A DNA stretch of 64,000 bases from Sulfuriferula sp047300855 (GTDB taxonomy: Bacteria > Pseudomonadota > Gammaproteobacteria > Burkholderiales > Sulfuriferulaceae): assembly GCF_047300855.1 (NCBI RefSeq), contig NZ_CP170197.1, positions 2,914,001-2,978,000 on the forward strand, read 5' to 3'. The notes under the pieces were generated by a model. It was not told the DNA's origin and made no database searches. It saw only the letters and a program-made list of their open reading frames with translations. Made by a program: the position numbers and the translations under genes. Shown here piece after piece: positions 26,980 to 35,831 of the stretch. Numbering within the stretch: position 1 is the stretch's first letter; the number at the start of each line of letters is the position of its first letter.

Positions 26980-27948
26980 ATGCTACGCAAAATTGCGAAG
27001 ATGACAAATAGACACCTAACAGGCGGCGTTGCGCGGCTATTATTTTCGGTTGTTTTTCTTTTTTTTATCCTTTGGAAGGTAGGGGCCGAAAACACATTGT
27101 CTAGGATGTCGTCACTTCAATTTGATAAACTTCCTGTCGTAGTAGTACTTCTCCTATTAACAATCTCATTACATACGAAACGATGGATTTGGATGCTTCA
27201 ATCGATGGGCTATTGCTGGGGGTTTAGAGATGCCTTTCGAGAGACTTGGATAGGATATTTCTTTAATCAACTTCTGCCCTCATCAGTTGGAGGTGATGGC
27301 GTTAGAGGCTTGCGACTTTATCGCGCTGGGATACCGGCTGGCGTGGCTGCAAGATCCGTAGTGGCGGAGCGAGTTTTTGGTTTGATGGCATGTGTATTGC
27401 TGGCAATCATATCTGTGCCCATCTTGCTTTGGCAAGCGCCTAATGCGCCAGTGACGAAGGGCGTGTGTCTTGTGGTGATATTGAGTATGTTAGGAATGCT
27501 ATTCGTGTTGCGTCCGAACAGAATAATACTGAAATTTTTGCCTAGCCGGATTGAAAAAGAAGTTGTGGTACTTTCAAAATTAATTAATAAACAATCCTTT
27601 TGCAAAATGCTTTCCATTTCAGTTGCGATGCAACTGACGATTGCCGGTTCAATTGGGGTGCTGGGTTTGGGGCTCGGTATTGAAAAAAATCCATTAATTA
27701 TTGCTATGCTTTTTCAGCCAGTAACACTGATGACGTTGTTGCCAGTCTCGTTTGCGGGCTGGGGAATACGAGAGGGTGCGTTAGTTGCGATATTGGGGGT
27801 TGTCGGCGTCCCAAGCATAGAGGCATTGCCACTATCCTTGACCTTCGGCGGCATTTTGCTTTTTATAAGCCTGCCGGGTTGGTTTTTTTACGTTACTGTG
27901 AAACTGGTGGTGCCGTGTCATACGTTAAATGCTTCTCCAAAGCTTTGA
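26980..27948 (+). CDS. LPG_synthase_TM-like (UPF0104/AglD family) membrane protein
   Basis: Membrane protein of 322 residues with about eight hydrophobic segments. The features fit the lysylphosphatidylglycerol synthase TM region family: FFNQLLPSSVGGDGVRGLRL near residue 90, ARSVVAERVFGLMA near 125, and LLPVSFAGWGIREGALVAIL near 255. These are the conserved segments of the flippase-like half, without the C-terminal aminoacyltransferase domain. In polysaccharide loci such proteins are suggested lipid or glycolipid flippases. Function here is inferred from family and neighbourhood. Confidence 0.75.
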   Translation: MLRKIAKMTNRHLTGGVARLLFSVVFLFFILWKVGAENTLSRMSSLQFDKLPVVVVLLLLTISLHTKRWIWMLQSMGYCWGFRDAFRETWIGYFFNQLLPSSVGGDGVRGLRLYRAGIPAGVAARSVVAERVFGLMACVLLAIISVPILLWQAPNAPVTKGVCLVVILSMLGMLFVLRPNRIILKFLPSRIEKEVVVLSKLINKQSFCKMLSISVAMQLTIAGSIGVLGLGLGIEKNPLIIAMLFQPVTLMTLLPVSFAGWGIREGALVAILGVVGVPSIEALPLSLTFGGILLFISLPGWFFYVTVKLVVPCHTLNASPKL

Positions 27949-28029
27949 TCTGCCTGGGTAAGGTAGTAAAGGTAGTATTAGAAGCCATTCGCCAAGAATG
28001 AATGATATGAAATAATTGGGTAGGTCAAT

Positions 28030-29772
28030 ATGGATATCGCTAATGGCGTAACTCAAGGGTTGAGAATAATGAATTTAATAAATACAGATGGTTTAATCGG
28101 TTCGCACCGCACATTGGTTTTTACTGCAACATACAATGAGTTAGATAACATACAGTCATTATTGGATGAGATTTGGGATGAAATTCCAGATGCTGACATC
28201 TTGGTTGTTGATGATAACTCACCGGATGGAACGGGTACGCTACTTAATCAGATAGCCGCAGTTAAAGAAAATCTCAAGGTTTTGCATCGCCCCCAAAAAC
28301 TTGGCCTTGGAACAGCGCATCATCTAGCAATGATTTTCGCTATCAAGCATGGTTATGATGTATTAGTCACGATGGATGCCGATCACTCACATGATCCAGC
28401 AGACATGACCAATCTAATTGGGAAACTATCTGAAGCCGATTTTGTGGTCGGATCCCGCTATATGCCGGGAGGCGGTTGCGATTATGGCGGCTACAGAAAA
28501 TTTTTAAGCGTATCAGCTAACAGGGCCGCACGATTACTACTGGGCATCCGGCTTCATGAGTTTACTACGTCTTATCGCGCATTTCGTGTAAGTGCTCTTG
28601 CCAAAGTGAATTTTGTAAAGATGCATAACCATGGCTATTCATTTTTTATGGAGTCTGTTTATCGGCTTAACCAGGCTGGACTAAAGCTTGCAGAGATCCC
28701 TATTTATTTTCATTATCGAAATGCGGGTAGCTCCAAGATCCCACGTCTTGAGATTATTCGAGGCATGGCGAAGCTTTTTCATCTATGGTCTTCAAATACC
28801 TTCCATAAAAGAATGCCAGCAGCTTCTCCGATGATTGAGGATGTTTGTGCCAATTGCCTCTCCAGCTTTATTTCTGAGCGCTATCAACGCCAATTAGAAG
28901 CCATTCAGGATTTGAACCACTCAAATACCTTTCGCTGCTCAAGCATGGCTCACACAAGTAAGCCATGTGTTGCAAAGTGTCTACAGTGCGGACTTATGCA
29001 AGTTCCGAAATCCGATCACCCAAAAGATCTGGAAGGCCTTTACGCTGATGTTGTCGATAAAGATTATCTGAACAACCTACATGCAAAAAAGAAAACCTTT
29101 GCGCGAGCGTACAAACGCATAGAGCCATTTCTACCGCATAAGGGCAATCTGCTTGAAGTGGGTTCATACTGTGGATTGTTCCTCACGGAAGCTAAACGAC
29201 ACGGCTGGAAGATCACTGGTATAGAGCCATCGCGATGGGCTGCAGACTATACTCGGTCAAATTTTGGGCATATTGTGATCAATGACACTCTTGAGGCTGT
29301 TGCACCTACCTTGAGAGAGCCGTATGACGTGGTTGTAAGCTGGGACGTTCTTGAGCATGTTCGTGATCCTGCTGAGTGGTTGCGGATAATTAATGGCAAA
29401 CTAAGAAATGGTGGCACTCTGGCAATCTCGACACTTGACATGGCTTCTTGGTTTCCTCGCTTAATGGGGCGTCGCTGGCCGTGGATTATGGAAATGCATT
29501 TGTTTTATTTTGATTCAGTAGTTCTACAGCAGATGCTTCACGAGGCTGGTTTTGAGGTGTTGCTCGTCGAGCCCTATTGCCATTATGCCTCTCTACGCTA
29601 TGTCTACCAAAAGCTTTGTGCTGCCATCCCGAGGCCTTTTGGATCTGTGCTCTTGGTCGGAAGTAAATTGATACCGGAATGGGTGGTGCCAATCACACTT
29701 GGGGATATAAAACTCTACGTTTGTAAAAAGGCTCGCCCACCACTTTCCCAATACAAGCCTGTGCTCCTCTAA
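28030..29772 (+). CDS. fusion of DPM1-like GT2 and SAM-dependent methyltransferase with cysteine cluster
   Basis: Two-domain protein of 580 residues. Residues about 27-245 are a dolichyl-phosphate-mannose-synthase-like GT2: VFTATYNELDNIQSLLDEI, VVDDNSPDGTG, TMDADHSHDP and YRAFRVSAL. Residues about 271-320 hold paired cysteines (Cys273/Cys276, Cys317/Cys320, plus one between) resembling the zinc ribbon found in front of Methyltransf_23 domains. Residues about 365-560 are a class I methyltransferase (LLEVGSYCGLFL, VVSWDVLEHVRDP, LRNGGTLAISTLD). The GT2 part lacks C-terminal membrane helices. Fusion of sugar transfer to methylation in one chain is unusual; substrate unknown. AT-rich like its neighbours. 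Confidence 0.8.
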   Translation: MDIANGVTQGLRIMNLINTDGLIGSHRTLVFTATYNELDNIQSLLDEIWDEIPDADILVVDDNSPDGTGTLLNQIAAVKENLKVLHRPQKLGLGTAHHLAMIFAIKHGYDVLVTMDADHSHDPADMTNLIGKLSEADFVVGSRYMPGGGCDYGGYRKFLSVSANRAARLLLGIRLHEFTTSYRAFRVSALAKVNFVKMHNHGYSFFMESVYRLNQAGLKLAEIPIYFHYRNAGSSKIPRLEIIRGMAKLFHLWSSNTFHKRMPAASPMIEDVCANCLSSFISERYQRQLEAIQDLNHSNTFRCSSMAHTSKPCVAKCLQCGLMQVPKSDHPKDLEGLYADVVDKDYLNNLHAKKKTFARAYKRIEPFLPHKGNLLEVGSYCGLFLTEAKRHGWKITGIEPSRWAADYTRSNFGHIVINDTLEAVAPTLREPYDVVVSWDVLEHVRDPAEWLRIINGKLRNGGTLAISTLDMASWFPRLMGRRWPWIMEMHLFYFDSVVLQQMLHEAGFEVLLVEPYCHYASLRYVYQKLCAAIPRPFGSVLLVGSKLIPEWVVPITLGDIKLYVCKKARPPLSQYKPVLL

Positions 29773-29785
29773 GTATTAGAACACA

Positions 29786-31957
29786 ATGAAATTATTAAAT
29801 ACCAGGCTTTACTTATTAGTAGCTCTGCTCATCGGAACAGTTTATGCGCTTAGCATTTTTGAGCCCTCTTTCATTATTGGGAATAACGCCTATTGGACAA
29901 AACCTTTTGGTGATCGCATTACCAATCTTATCGGAGCATTATATTTTGCGCATGATAGTTGGCACTTCCCAATTTTTTATGTTCCTACTCTTGCAACCCC
30001 CGAAGGGGCGAACATAATCTATACGGATAGCTTGCCCTTGCTTGCCCTTGCAGCAAAAATAATTTTCAAGTTGACTGGAGAATGGTTTAATTATTTTGGT
30101 TTATGGTTATTCTTGTGCTTTCCTCTGCTGGCTTTGTTTGTCGCGCTCGCAACAAAGGAAGGTGGTACAAAGAGCATTGCCGCAATAATTTGTGCAATCT
30201 TGCTGGCACTTGCAAATCCTGCGTTACTTGTTCGCTTTGGACACGCTGCATTAATGGCCCATTTTCTTATTGTATGGAGCTTTTATCTTTACCTGAGACT
30301 GTTACAACACCCAGATAGCCGGAATGTGATTGCGCAATTTTGCATCGTCACGGCCTTATCCGTTGTATTGCAGGCATACTTTTTGTTGATGGTAATGCCT
30401 TTTCTTCTCGCGGCTTTAGCCACAGTAGTTAAAACAGGAGAAATGACACTTCGAAACGCAGCAACACGTTTCATTGTGGTGATTGGCGTGGTTCTGGGGA
30501 CGGCTTGGATATCTGGGATTATCGGTCCGGGAAGCCCATCAGCTAGTGCATGGGGTTTTGGGTATTACTCCATGAACTTGTTATCACCATTCCTCCCTCC
30601 CCGCGAACATTTGCCAGAGTTTGTTACACAGTATGTAACTTGGGATGGCAATGGCTATTCGTGGGATGCCACTGGCGGGCAGTATGAGGGATATAATTAT
30701 CTCGGCTTAGGAGTGCTACTCCTCCTCGCTGTGCATCTTATTGCCTCAAGAAGCATCATAAAACAGGCGCTAAAACGCCATGTATTTCTGCTGGCTGCCT
30801 TAATTGGACTGCTTTTGTTGGCGCTGTCCAACCAAATATTCATTGGGAACTGGCATGTTTCTGTAACGCCAATCTTTGCCCAACTAGGAAAGCTTACAGA
30901 CCATTTTCGGACAGGCGGCAGGCTCTTTTGGCCAATTTACTATGTGTTGGTCATCACGTTAGTTTTGGTGACACTTCAGAGATTTAACCAACGAGTGGCT
31001 AAAGTATTGCTGGTCTTGGCAGTAGTTTTGCAGTTGGTAGATACGCAATTATTGCGCCGGAATATGGCAGAGAATATGCATCTGGGCTCTGCTCAAGTGC
31101 TGTCTCAGAAGACGTGGAGGCCGCTGTTGGAAGGGCATCAGTTCCTTAAGCAATATCCGTCATTTCAATGTGGGGGGTGGGCTGGGAAATGGCCAGATAA
31201 CAACGCCAATATGGAGTTACTTTGGCTGGCTGCAAAACTTGATAAACCAAGTAATAGTGCCTATCTGGCTAGGTCAAACCGCAACTGTAAGGATGAATTA
31301 GCCGAAGGGCTAAGTTTTAATATAGAAGCGGGAGGTTTATATGTGTTTGGTAATAATTTCCCTATTAATCAAATCGCAGGCTTGCCTAATTTTAGGGAAT
31401 GGTGTCGAGAGTTTAAGTATGGGGTTGTTTGCTCGCGTAACTGGGTTGCGTTTCCGCAAATTGCTTTTCAACAGGAATTCGTTCGCATTTCAAAGGAATG
31501 GGCCCCAGAGTACCAATTAGGCAAGACACTACAGTTCAATGTGAATGGTAATGGAAAATATTTCCTCCAGCGCGGCTGGGGCATGGCAGAGAGTTGGGGG
31601 GTGTGGGGAATAGGTAAGCAATCGGTGGTTGTACTTCGTCTACCTGATGCTCCAGAGCGCAACCTTAAGTTGACAGTTAGTGCGCGTGCATTGGTGAATG
31701 CTGGTTCCCCTCTTAAAGAGGTTACGGTATTCATTAATGACAAAAAGATCGGGTTATGGAAATACAAACTTGATGAAGAAGGGATTGTAAAACGCACGGC
31801 CCTTGTCACTAAGGATGTTTACCAACAAAATAATCTGTTAATAATCAAATTTGTATCAAAAAATATAGAATCGCCAAAGCGTGCTGGAATGTCTGAGGAT
31901 GTACGGCCCCTCGGTTTGGGCATGGCAGAGTTAGTGTTGTCGGTCGACCAGCCTTAA
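29786..31957 (+). CDS. large polytopic membrane protein, DUF6311-like
   Basis: Protein of 723 residues. The first 430 or so are membrane segments, then a soluble C-terminal region. The N-terminal periplasmic loop (KPFGDRITNLIGALYFAHDS, then FPIFYVPTLATPEGANIIYT) resembles the DUF6311 family of membrane proteins in glycan loci, which is GT-C-like in organisation. No catalytic assignment is possible by eye. It starts 13 bases after the GT2-methyltransferase fusion and shares its low GC, so the two probably form one transcription unit. Role in periplasmic sugar transfer is a guess. Confidence 0.55.
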   Translation: MKLLNTRLYLLVALLIGTVYALSIFEPSFIIGNNAYWTKPFGDRITNLIGALYFAHDSWHFPIFYVPTLATPEGANIIYTDSLPLLALAAKIIFKLTGEWFNYFGLWLFLCFPLLALFVALATKEGGTKSIAAIICAILLALANPALLVRFGHAALMAHFLIVWSFYLYLRLLQHPDSRNVIAQFCIVTALSVVLQAYFLLMVMPFLLAALATVVKTGEMTLRNAATRFIVVIGVVLGTAWISGIIGPGSPSASAWGFGYYSMNLLSPFLPPREHLPEFVTQYVTWDGNGYSWDATGGQYEGYNYLGLGVLLLLAVHLIASRSIIKQALKRHVFLLAALIGLLLLALSNQIFIGNWHVSVTPIFAQLGKLTDHFRTGGRLFWPIYYVLVITLVLVTLQRFNQRVAKVLLVLAVVLQLVDTQLLRRNMAENMHLGSAQVLSQKTWRPLLEGHQFLKQYPSFQCGGWAGKWPDNNANMELLWLAAKLDKPSNSAYLARSNRNCKDELAEGLSFNIEAGGLYVFGNNFPINQIAGLPNFREWCREFKYGVVCSRNWVAFPQIAFQQEFVRISKEWAPEYQLGKTLQFNVNGNGKYFLQRGWGMAESWGVWGIGKQSVVVLRLPDAPERNLKLTVSARALVNAGSPLKEVTVFINDKKIGLWKYKLDEEGIVKRTALVTKDVYQQNNLLIIKFVSKNIESPKRAGMSEDVRPLGLGMAELVLSVDQP

Positions 31958-32009
31958 TCAAAATCGTGCAAAAGATTACGGGGCAAGATGTCAACGACCG
32001 GGACGTGTC

Positions 32010-32160
32010 AATGACTTTGAGACACCGGGGTACATTAATTTAGTGTCGATGGATCGGGTGTTTTGTTGAGGGCGAGCTCCACTGGGGTGGATTTATCCAG
32101 GCCGCGATGGGCAACTTGGAAGGTTGAGGGCTCTTCCTTGTAGACGTTATGTCCGATACT
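32010..32160 (-). pseudogene. possible transposase C-terminal scrap
   Basis: On the minus strand one frame reads without stop as NVYKEEPSTFQVAHRGLDKS followed by TPVELALNKTPDPSTLN and a stop. HRGL-x(3)-TPxE resembles the tail of DDE transposases/integrases. Too short to name a family, and no start is present. It sits next to two better-supported transposase remnants. Confidence 0.3.
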
Positions 32161-32420
32161 TTAACTACACACAAAAGCGCATCGCACATTGTGGGAGTGC
32201 GTTACAAAGCAGCGTTGATCGATAATGAGCGATACCTGCTTACCTGCTACCTCTATATTGAACTCAATCCCGTGCACGCCAATATGGTAGAGCTAGCGCA
32301 CTCGCGTGAGTACCTCTGGTCAAGCCACCTCTGCCATGCTCAGGGCAAGATTGACCAACTGATTGCAGACCGTGCTGTACGTTTCCTTAGGGCAAGAAAA
32401 TGAGGAGCGTCAGGCAGTGT
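32149..32420 (+). pseudogene. remnant of a REP-associated tyrosine transposase (RAYT, Y1_Tnp-like)
   Basis: The frame beginning at 32149 contains VRYKAALIDNERYLLTCYLY, IELNPVHANMVE and REYLWSSHLCHAQGKIDQL, the characteristic C-terminal half of RAYT proteins (RYKxxLxDxERYLLxCxRYIELNPVRAxMV). At about 32361 the frame breaks and the expected continuation (LYVSLGQENEERQ) is found in another frame. The catalytic N-terminal part with HUH and Tyr is absent. Non-functional fragment. Confidence 0.65.
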
Positions 32421-32436
32421 CAACTGCCGATTTAAA

Positions 32437-32613
32437 ACTGGCCAGTTCTTCCCGAAGAGGATGCGGTTCGAATCCATCACCAGAAAAGACATCCAATTCG
32501 CCATGTATCGTCTCAACCACCGTCCCAGAAAATGTCTCGGCTTCAAAATCTCTCACGAGGTCTTCATGAAGCAGTTACACTTTCGCCATAACGCCGTTGC
32601 ACTTCAGTTTTGA
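32437..32613 (+). pseudogene. C-terminal remnant of an IS30-family transposase
   Basis: A frame too short for a gene reads GQFFPKRMRFESITRKDI, then FAMYRLNHRPRKCLGFKISH and EVFMKQLHFRHNAVALQF followed by TGA. LNxRPRKCLGFKTPHEVF...AVALQ is the hallmark end of IS30 transposases. Only about 58 codons survive; it abuts the RAYT remnant. No clear terminal inverted repeat was found. Confidence 0.7.
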
Positions 32614-32657
32614 ATCCACCAAAATTAAAAATATGTGTTATTAGGAAATAATAATTG

Positions 32658-33695
32658 ATGAATAAAATTGCGATTATCACTGGCATCACCGGCCAGGACG
32701 GCGCTTACCTTGCGCAACTCCTCTTGGAGAAGGGCTACACAGTCTACGGCACCTACAGGCGGGCGGCCTCGACCAATTTCTGGCGTATCGAGGAGTTGGG
32801 CATCAAGGAACACCCGAATTTCCATTTGGTGGAATATGACCTGACCGACTTGGGCGCCACGATTCGGCTGCTGCAGAAGACCGAGGCGACCGAGGTTTAC
32901 AACTTGGCGGCGCAGAGTTTTGTGGCGGTGTCGTTCGACCAGCCGATGACCACGGCGCAGATCACTGGTCTCGGGCCACTGAATTTGCTGGAAGCAATTC
33001 GTATTGTTAACCCCAAAATTCGCTATTACCAGGCCAGCACTTCGGAGATGTTCGGCAAGGTGCACACCATTCCGCAAGTTGAGGAAACGCCTTTTTATCC
33101 GCGCAGCCCCTATGGCGTGGCCAAGCTGTACGCCCACTGGATGACGATTAATTACCGCGAGAGCTACGATATTTTTGCCACCAGCGGCATTTTGTTCAAC
33201 CACGAGTCGCCGCTGCGGGGCTTGGAATTCGTGACCCGTAAGATTACCGATGCTGTAGCTCGCATCCATCTCGGCAAACAGGATTGCCTGGAACTAGGCA
33301 ACCTGGATGCGAAGCGCGACTGGGGGTATGCCAAGGAATATGTAGAAGGCATGTGGCGCATGTTGCAGGCAGATAAGCCAGATTCTTATGTTCTTGCCAC
33401 CAACCGTACCGAAACGGTGCGTGATTTCGTGCGCATGGCATTTAAAGGCGCTGGCATTACGGTCGAATTCAAGGGCGCGGCAGAAAATGAAACTGCTATC
33501 GATACCCGCACCGGTAAGGTAGTAATGCGCGTCAACCCCAAGTTTTACCGCCCGACCGAGGTGGAGTTGCTGATTGGCAATCCTGAGCGCGCCAAGAAGG
33601 AGTTGAGCTGGGAACCGAAGACCACATTGGAGCAGTTGTGCCAGATGATGGTAGAGGCGGATTTGCGGCGCAACGAAGCAGGATTTCGTTTTTAG
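32658..33695 (+). CDS. gmd: GDP-mannose 4,6-dehydratase
   Basis: Extended SDR of 345 residues converting GDP-D-mannose to GDP-4-keto-6-deoxy-D-mannose. It has the NADP motif TGITGQDGAYLA at the N-terminus, STSEMFGKV with catalytic Ser/Thr and Glu, YGVAKLYAHW giving the YxxxK, and NHESPLRG, LGNLDAKRDWG and VEGMWRMLQ, all typical of Gmd. The TTG three bases upstream is also in frame, but ATG at 32658 fits the family N-terminus, with AGGA about 11 bases upstream. The next enzyme gene is a matching 4-keto reductase. GC content returns to that of the core genome here. Confidence 0.93.
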   Translation: MNKIAIITGITGQDGAYLAQLLLEKGYTVYGTYRRAASTNFWRIEELGIKEHPNFHLVEYDLTDLGATIRLLQKTEATEVYNLAAQSFVAVSFDQPMTTAQITGLGPLNLLEAIRIVNPKIRYYQASTSEMFGKVHTIPQVEETPFYPRSPYGVAKLYAHWMTINYRESYDIFATSGILFNHESPLRGLEFVTRKITDAVARIHLGKQDCLELGNLDAKRDWGYAKEYVEGMWRMLQADKPDSYVLATNRTETVRDFVRMAFKGAGITVEFKGAAENETAIDTRTGKVVMRVNPKFYRPTEVELLIGNPERAKKELSWEPKTTLEQLCQMMVEADLRRNEAGFRF

Positions 33696-33727
33696 ATCAA
33701 TCTGACATTTCACTAGATCGCTCATTA

Positions 33728-33801
33728 CCCTGAAACAGGGTCCCTCCTGAAGTTCGCAGGGCAGGCATCTCGCTGGATTCCTGCCTTCGCGGGAATGACA
33801 A
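33728..33801 (+). repeat. REP-like palindromic sequence between gmd and rmd
   Basis: Contains a perfect CCCTG-AAA-CAGGG hairpin (33728-33740) and, further on, GGATTCCTGCCTTCGCGGGAATGAC (about 33773-33798 region), where TTCCTGC pairs with GCGGGAA. The latter has the form of the widespread 'non-coding GCGGGAAT' dispersed repeats. It would not block transcription as a strong terminator, since rmd follows. Confidence 0.5.
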
Positions 33802-33825
33802 GGCAAATTGATTATTGGAAATAAG

Positions 33826-34680
33826 ATGACAAAACGGATTCTCTTGACGGGTGCGGGTGGATTTACTGGTCAACCTTTTACGGAAGCAGCTCAGCAAGCT
33901 GGATACGAGGTGCATCCGTTGGTTGCCGATTTGACCGATGCAGAGGCCGTAGCGACCGGGGTCGCCGCTTCTGCGCCAGCGTTTGTGGTGCACCTCGCAG
34001 GCATTAGCGCAGTGACCCATGCAGATGAAGAAGCTCTTTACCGAGTCAATTTGTTCGGCACCTTGAACTTGCTCAAGGCACTGGCTGCCTTGCCCCAGGT
34101 TCCCAATCGCATACTCCTGGTTAGCAGCGCAAATGTCTATGGCAATCCGGATAAATCCCCCATCGATGAATCTACCTGTCCGGCACCGGTGAATCACTAT
34201 GCGATGAGCAAGCTAGCGATGGAGTTCATGTCTGCTACGTTTGCGGATCGCTTGCCGCTGCTGATCGTCCGTCCATTCAATTACACTGGTGTGGGGCATG
34301 ATGCGCGCTTTGTGATTCCCAAACTGGTTGAGCACTTTGCTCGGCGGGCAAAGGAAATTGAGTTGGGCAATCTGGATGTTGAGCGGGAATTTAACGATGT
34401 GCGCACTGTGTGCGAAGTTTATTTGCGCCTGTTACAGCTAGGCCAGCCAGGGCAAACGTATAACGTCTGCTCCGGGCGGCCTGTGAGCCTTAAGTCCGTC
34501 ATCGATGCATTGAAACACATCACAGGTCATGACATTCAGATCAAAGTGAATCCTGCTTTTGTACGTGCCAATGAAGTGCACCGCCTGTGCGGTAGTCCGG
34601 CGAAGCTGGAGGCGTGCATTGGGAAGTTACAACACCCGGCGCTGGAAGAAACACTGCGCTGTATGTTGTCGGTGAGTTGA
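33826..34680 (+). CDS. rmd: GDP-4-keto-6-deoxy-D-mannose reductase (GDP-D-rhamnose synthase)
   Basis: SDR of about 284 residues reducing the Gmd product to GDP-D-rhamnose. N-terminus TKRILLTGAGGFTGQP gives the dinucleotide motif; VVHLAGISAVTHADEE, SSANVYGNPDKSPIDEST, NHYAMSKLAME (YxxxK) and RPFNYTGVGHD match Rmd proteins of D-rhamnose pathways. ATG at 33826 is preceded by a GGAA box; an earlier in-frame start at 33808 is weaker. Stop overlaps the next gene's ATG as TGATG. The epimerising alternative (GDP-L-fucose synthase) is less likely because Fcl has a different, longer C-terminus. Confidence 0.85.
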   Translation: MTKRILLTGAGGFTGQPFTEAAQQAGYEVHPLVADLTDAEAVATGVAASAPAFVVHLAGISAVTHADEEALYRVNLFGTLNLLKALAALPQVPNRILLVSSANVYGNPDKSPIDESTCPAPVNHYAMSKLAMEFMSATFADRLPLLIVRPFNYTGVGHDARFVIPKLVEHFARRAKEIELGNLDVEREFNDVRTVCEVYLRLLQLGQPGQTYNVCSGRPVSLKSVIDALKHITGHDIQIKVNPAFVRANEVHRLCGSPAKLEACIGKLQHPALEETLRCMLSVS

Positions 34681-35831
34681 TGAAAGTCATTTTATCAATT
34701 AATCCAGTGCGGTTTCCTCTTACAGGTATTGGTCGTTACACATTTGAGCTTGCTCAGAATCTCAAAAAACTGCCTCAGATCGAAGAACTCATGTTTTTCT
34801 CGGGTTCTCGCTTCGTTCGCGACCTTCCAGAAACCACGCAATTTAGTGGGCACACCTCTTCGACCTCAGCCAATTTCCGTGGAGCAATTCTCAAGAGCCG
34901 TGTAGCTGTAAAAATATATCGGACGACGTCTGCTCTAGCCAATCGGTATGCGTTACGCGGCCATGCGAGCCATGTTTTTCATGGGCCGAATTTTTATTTG
35001 CCGCCGTTCGACGGGCCATCCGTTTGTACTTTCCACGATCTTTCGGTCTTTACCTGGGCGCACTGCAGCCCTCCTGAACGAGTAAGGTTTATGCGCAAGG
35101 AAATCGCGCTTACGCTTAAAAGGGCGGACATGCTGATTACAGATTCTGAATACACACGGCAGGAGATCGCTTCTTATTTTAGCTGGCCGCTGGAGAAAAT
35201 CCGAGCCGTTTCCTTGGCTTGTTCATCTGATTTTCGACCGAGAACTGCGGATGAGTTGAGTCCGACGTTAAGGAAGCACGGTTTAAGCCCAGGGGGCTAC
35301 AGTCTATTTGTGGGGACCATTGAGCCGCGAAAAAATCTGGATGTGCTTCTAGACGCATACGCTTTGCTACCGCAGTCTATGAGGCAGCAATGGCCGTTGG
35401 TATTGATAGGATATCGTGGCTGGCGCAGCGAAAAACTGCATGCTCGCATTGAAGCTGCGGTGACAGAGGGATGGATGCATCACTTGGGTTTTGTTGATTC
35501 CAATGAGCTTCCATTGCTCTATGCAGGCGCACGTGTTTTTGTGTTTCCGTCCTTATATGAGGGCTTTGGCTTGCCAGTGCTTGAAGCGATGGCCTCCGGC
35601 ATTCCGGTTGTATGTTCTAATTCATCGACATTACCTGAAGTGACAGGAGATGCCGCGGCCATGTGCGAACCGCAAGATGTGGATACTTTAAGTCGATTGA
35701 TCGCAACAGGGCTGGAGGATGAAATCTGGCGCGGAGAAGCAAAAAGCAAGGGCTTGTTACAAGCCTCTAGTTTCAGCTGGCGGCGCTGTGCAGAGGAGAC
35801 CGCTGCGGTATACCGTGAGGTGATTTCATGA
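34680..35831 (+). CDS. GT4 glycosyltransferase, probable D-rhamnosyltransferase (WbpX/WbpY-like)
   Basis: GT-B enzyme of about 383 residues. The N-terminus MKVILSINPVRFPLTGIGRY has the GxGRYT loop of GT4 mannosyl/rhamnosyl transferases. Further on come FVGTIEPRKNLDVLLDAYAL and FPSLYEGFGLPVLEAMASG with the EX7E-type glutamates. The true start is ATG at 34680 (overlap TGATG with rmd and a GGTGAG ribosome site), although the frame is open further upstream. Operon position between rmd and a WbpZ-like gene, as in the Pseudomonas A-band cluster, supports D-rhamnose as donor sugar (inference). Confidence 0.85.
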   Translation: MKVILSINPVRFPLTGIGRYTFELAQNLKKLPQIEELMFFSGSRFVRDLPETTQFSGHTSSTSANFRGAILKSRVAVKIYRTTSALANRYALRGHASHVFHGPNFYLPPFDGPSVCTFHDLSVFTWAHCSPPERVRFMRKEIALTLKRADMLITDSEYTRQEIASYFSWPLEKIRAVSLACSSDFRPRTADELSPTLRKHGLSPGGYSLFVGTIEPRKNLDVLLDAYALLPQSMRQQWPLVLIGYRGWRSEKLHARIEAAVTEGWMHHLGFVDSNELPLLYAGARVFVFPSLYEGFGLPVLEAMASGIPVVCSNSSTLPEVTGDAAAMCEPQDVDTLSRLIATGLEDEIWRGEAKSKGLLQASSFSWRRCAEETAAVYREVIS

